From the NCBI GenBank assembly GCA_946892665.1, contig CAMPOT010000001.1, forward strand, positions 1,860,001 through 1,924,000: DNA of 64,000 nt. Reading direction: 5' to 3'. The translations under genes and the position numbers were made by a program. The notes beneath the pieces were generated by a model that was given only the letters and a program-made list of their open reading frames with translations, searched no databases and had not been told where the DNA came from. Below, in pieces: positions 62,436 to 64,000 of this stretch. Positions within the stretch are counted from its first letter, which is position 1; each line of letters opens with the position of its first letter. The DNA is from Chryseobacterium sp. Marseille-Q5410 (GTDB lineage: Bacteria; Bacteroidota; Bacteroidia; Flavobacteriales; Weeksellaceae).

Positions 62436-63521
62436 ATGAAACACATTTTAAGAATCATCATCGCCCTCATTTTTATTGCATCCGGCTTTGTGAAAGCGGT
62501 TGATGTGGTGGGATTTTCGTTTAAATTGGAAGAATATTTTTCACCATCGGTGTTCAATATGCCATTTCTGGAAAGTCAAGCATTAGCGATTTCCATTTTC
62601 GTGGTGGTACTGGAGTTGGTTTTAGGATTTATGTTATTGCTAAGAATACGTCTTAAATTCACGCTTTCTGCACTAATTGCGGTATGTGTATTTTTCGCAT
62701 TCCTCACGTTTTATTCGGCATATTTCAATAAAGTTACCGATTGTGGATGTTTCGGAGATGCCCTGAAATTCACGCCTTGGCAAAGTTTTTTCAAGGATTT
62801 AGTGCTATTGATTGGTTTAATTTTGTTGTGGCTTTTGTACAGAAATCAGTTTCAGTTGCTTCAGCCAAAAAATCCATCGAAATATGTTGCACTTTCACTG
62901 TTTTCAATTGTGATGGGATTCGTCATCGCTCATGGAATTCTGCACGAACCGCTCATCGATTTCAGAGATTATAAAATAGGAACTGATCTAAACGCTGAAA
63001 AAATAAAATTACAGAGTGATCCTTCTGAATACAAAACTTTTTATTCATTAAAAAACACAAAAACCGGTGAGATTTTAGAAGTCAATCAGGATGATTATGT
63101 GAACGACAAAAAATATTGGGAAGAAGGTTCGCCTTGGAAAATCGAGGATGGAAAAACAACTTCAAAAATTGTGAAAGAAGGTTATTCATCAGAAATTTCA
63201 AAGTTTAAACCTGAAACTCCGGAAGGAATGGAATTGACCGATGAAATTCTGAAATCACCGAATGCTATTCTAATTTTTTCATACAAACCCAACGATGCCG
63301 ACAAACATTTAATGGCAGAAACCGAATTAAAAGTTAAATCTCAAAAAAACGCGTTGGTATTGGGAATTTCAACCCGGCCAAACACTTTTAAAACCATTGA
63401 TAATGCAACAATGGATGCAACTGCTATCAAAACAATTGCAAGAAGCAACCCATTTGTTTTAACTTTACAAAATGGAAAAATCGTTGACAAAATGTCGGCA
63501 AAAGACTACTTGAAAAACTAA
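62436..63521 (+). CDS. BT_3928-family DoxX-like membrane protein
   Basis: A 361-aa protein. The N-terminal half has four helices of the DoxX/MauE type, with FIASGFVKAVDVVGF and a Cys pair in VTDCGCFGDALKFTPW. A fifth helix (about 145-165) and a C-terminal soluble part of about 190 aa follow, with KKYWEEGSPWKIEDG and thioredoxin-like strands. MauE-type proteins move reducing power or help form disulfides; that role here is inference. It lies 23 bp after the DUF1599 gene. Confidence 0.85.
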   Translation: MKHILRIIIALIFIASGFVKAVDVVGFSFKLEEYFSPSVFNMPFLESQALAISIFVVVLELVLGFMLLLRIRLKFTLSALIAVCVFFAFLTFYSAYFNKVTDCGCFGDALKFTPWQSFFKDLVLLIGLILLWLLYRNQFQLLQPKNPSKYVALSLFSIVMGFVIAHGILHEPLIDFRDYKIGTDLNAEKIKLQSDPSEYKTFYSLKNTKTGEILEVNQDDYVNDKKYWEEGSPWKIEDGKTTSKIVKEGYSSEISKFKPETPEGMELTDEILKSPNAILIFSYKPNDADKHLMAETELKVKSQKNALVLGISTRPNTFKTIDNATMDATAIKTIARSNPFVLTLQNGKIVDKMSAKDYLKN

Positions 63522-63548
63522 ATTTCAACAACTATATATCAACATACA

Positions 63549-63899
63549 ATGCAAAAATCTAATAAATCCATCGCAGGTTATCATCTCTTAATGATCCTTT
63601 CTTCTGTTGATGGAGAATTTGCTCCCGCTGAAGGATTAAAAGTGCAAGAATATCTTGCGGAAGAATTTCCTTTTAAAATGAATCTAGATAATGAACTGGA
63701 CGTTATTGCCACATTGCAACCGGAAGATTGGAAAGATCATTTCGAATTTCACGCAAGATGTTTTTACGACGATTCGGTTGAAGAAGAGAGAAGAAGTTTT
63801 ACCGATTTCGCAAAATCATTAATTAAAGCGGATGACAAAGTGAGTGAAGACGAGCACCGTTTTTATAAATTACTAAAAAACATCTGGAATCTGGACTAA
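63549..63899 (+). CDS. TerB-like small acidic protein
   Basis: A 116-aa helical protein. LLMILSSVDGEFAPAE and the C-terminal LIKADDKVSEDEHRFYKLL resemble the paired acidic motifs of the TerB/DjlA fold. Function unknown. It lies between the BT_3928-type gene (27 bp upstream) and tpiA (38 bp downstream). Confidence 0.72.
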   Translation: MQKSNKSIAGYHLLMILSSVDGEFAPAEGLKVQEYLAEEFPFKMNLDNELDVIATLQPEDWKDHFEFHARCFYDDSVEEERRSFTDFAKSLIKADDKVSEDEHRFYKLLKNIWNLD

Positions 63900-63937
63900 A
63901 AATCCAATAATCGAGAAATACAAACAAACTGGAAATT

Positions 63938-64000
63938 ATGAGAAAAAACATCGTTGCAGGAAACTGGAAAATGAATAAAAATGTGATTGAAGCTCAACAA
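63938..64000 (+). CDS. tpiA: Triosephosphate isomerase, first 21 codons
   Basis: The window ends 63 bp into this gene. The translation MRKNIVAGNWKMNKNVIEAQ contains AGNWKMN, the N-terminal signature of triosephosphate isomerase including the catalytic Lys. It interconverts dihydroxyacetone phosphate and glyceraldehyde 3-phosphate. Confidence 0.93.
   Translation, partial: MRKNIVAGNWKMNKNVIEAQQ

Overview
The window is AT-rich chromosomal DNA from a Bacteroidota member of the family Weeksellaceae (Chryseobacterium/Kaistella-like). The evidence is a primary sigma factor of the short Bacteroidetes type, a type IX secretion C-terminal domain, Bacteroidetes-specific families (DUF4153, DUF4199, DUF4920, DUF5686, BT_3928-type), promoter boxes of the form TAnnTTTG, bacillithiol-type enzymes, menaquinone genes, and few Shine-Dalgarno sequences.

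Layout. 1-2.6 kb: pyruvate dehydrogenase E2 (cut by the window edge) and E1 alpha. 2.7-5.7 kb: PAP2-like protein, BlaI-type repressor and DUF4153 membrane protein. 5.7-12.4 kb: RNA-binding protein, aldo/keto reductase, a T9SS cargo, rpoD, a bacillithiol-related operon ending in a Crp/Fnr regulator, and nicotinamidase. 12.5-16.1 kb: an accessory patch with a gene broken by an in-frame TGA and an IS1182-family element sitting in that gene's terminator. 16.2-20.5 kb: urocanate hydratase, a frameshifted 2-hydroxyacid dehydrogenase, and a cobalamin riboswitch in front of an acyl-CoA thioesterase. 20.7-36 kb: envelope genes (ftsK, lolA, LptF/G, kdsB, phospho-sugar mutase, dolichol-phosphate-type glycosyltransferase), SRP RNA, an HNH protein, and menA; menB follows at 36.2-37.0 kb. 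37-44.4 kb: DUF2007 protein, a palindromic repeat, amino acid permease, M14 peptidase, TerC, XRE regulator and an unusual AAA ATPase. 44.5-55.4 kb: S9 dipeptidyl peptidase, a decayed hydrolase, a LytS/LytTR two-component pair and three tandem POT peptide transporters. 55.4-64 kb: thioredoxin-like protein, recG, DUF5686 protein, folP, DUF1599, DoxX-like protein, TerB-like protein and the start of tpiA.

Themes. Peptide use is prominent (DPP, M14 peptidase, three POT carriers, APC permease), which fits a proteolytic lifestyle. Envelope building forms a second block.

The most interesting signals are: a 17-bp exact inverted match that links the terC upstream region to the start of an XRE regulator, with further related sites; an AAA ATPase with altered Walker A and B residues; a B12 riboswitch in front of a thioesterase; recG without a canonical start codon; and an IS element sitting in a terminator loop. 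Three genes are visibly broken. No CRISPR array, tRNA or rRNA was seen.
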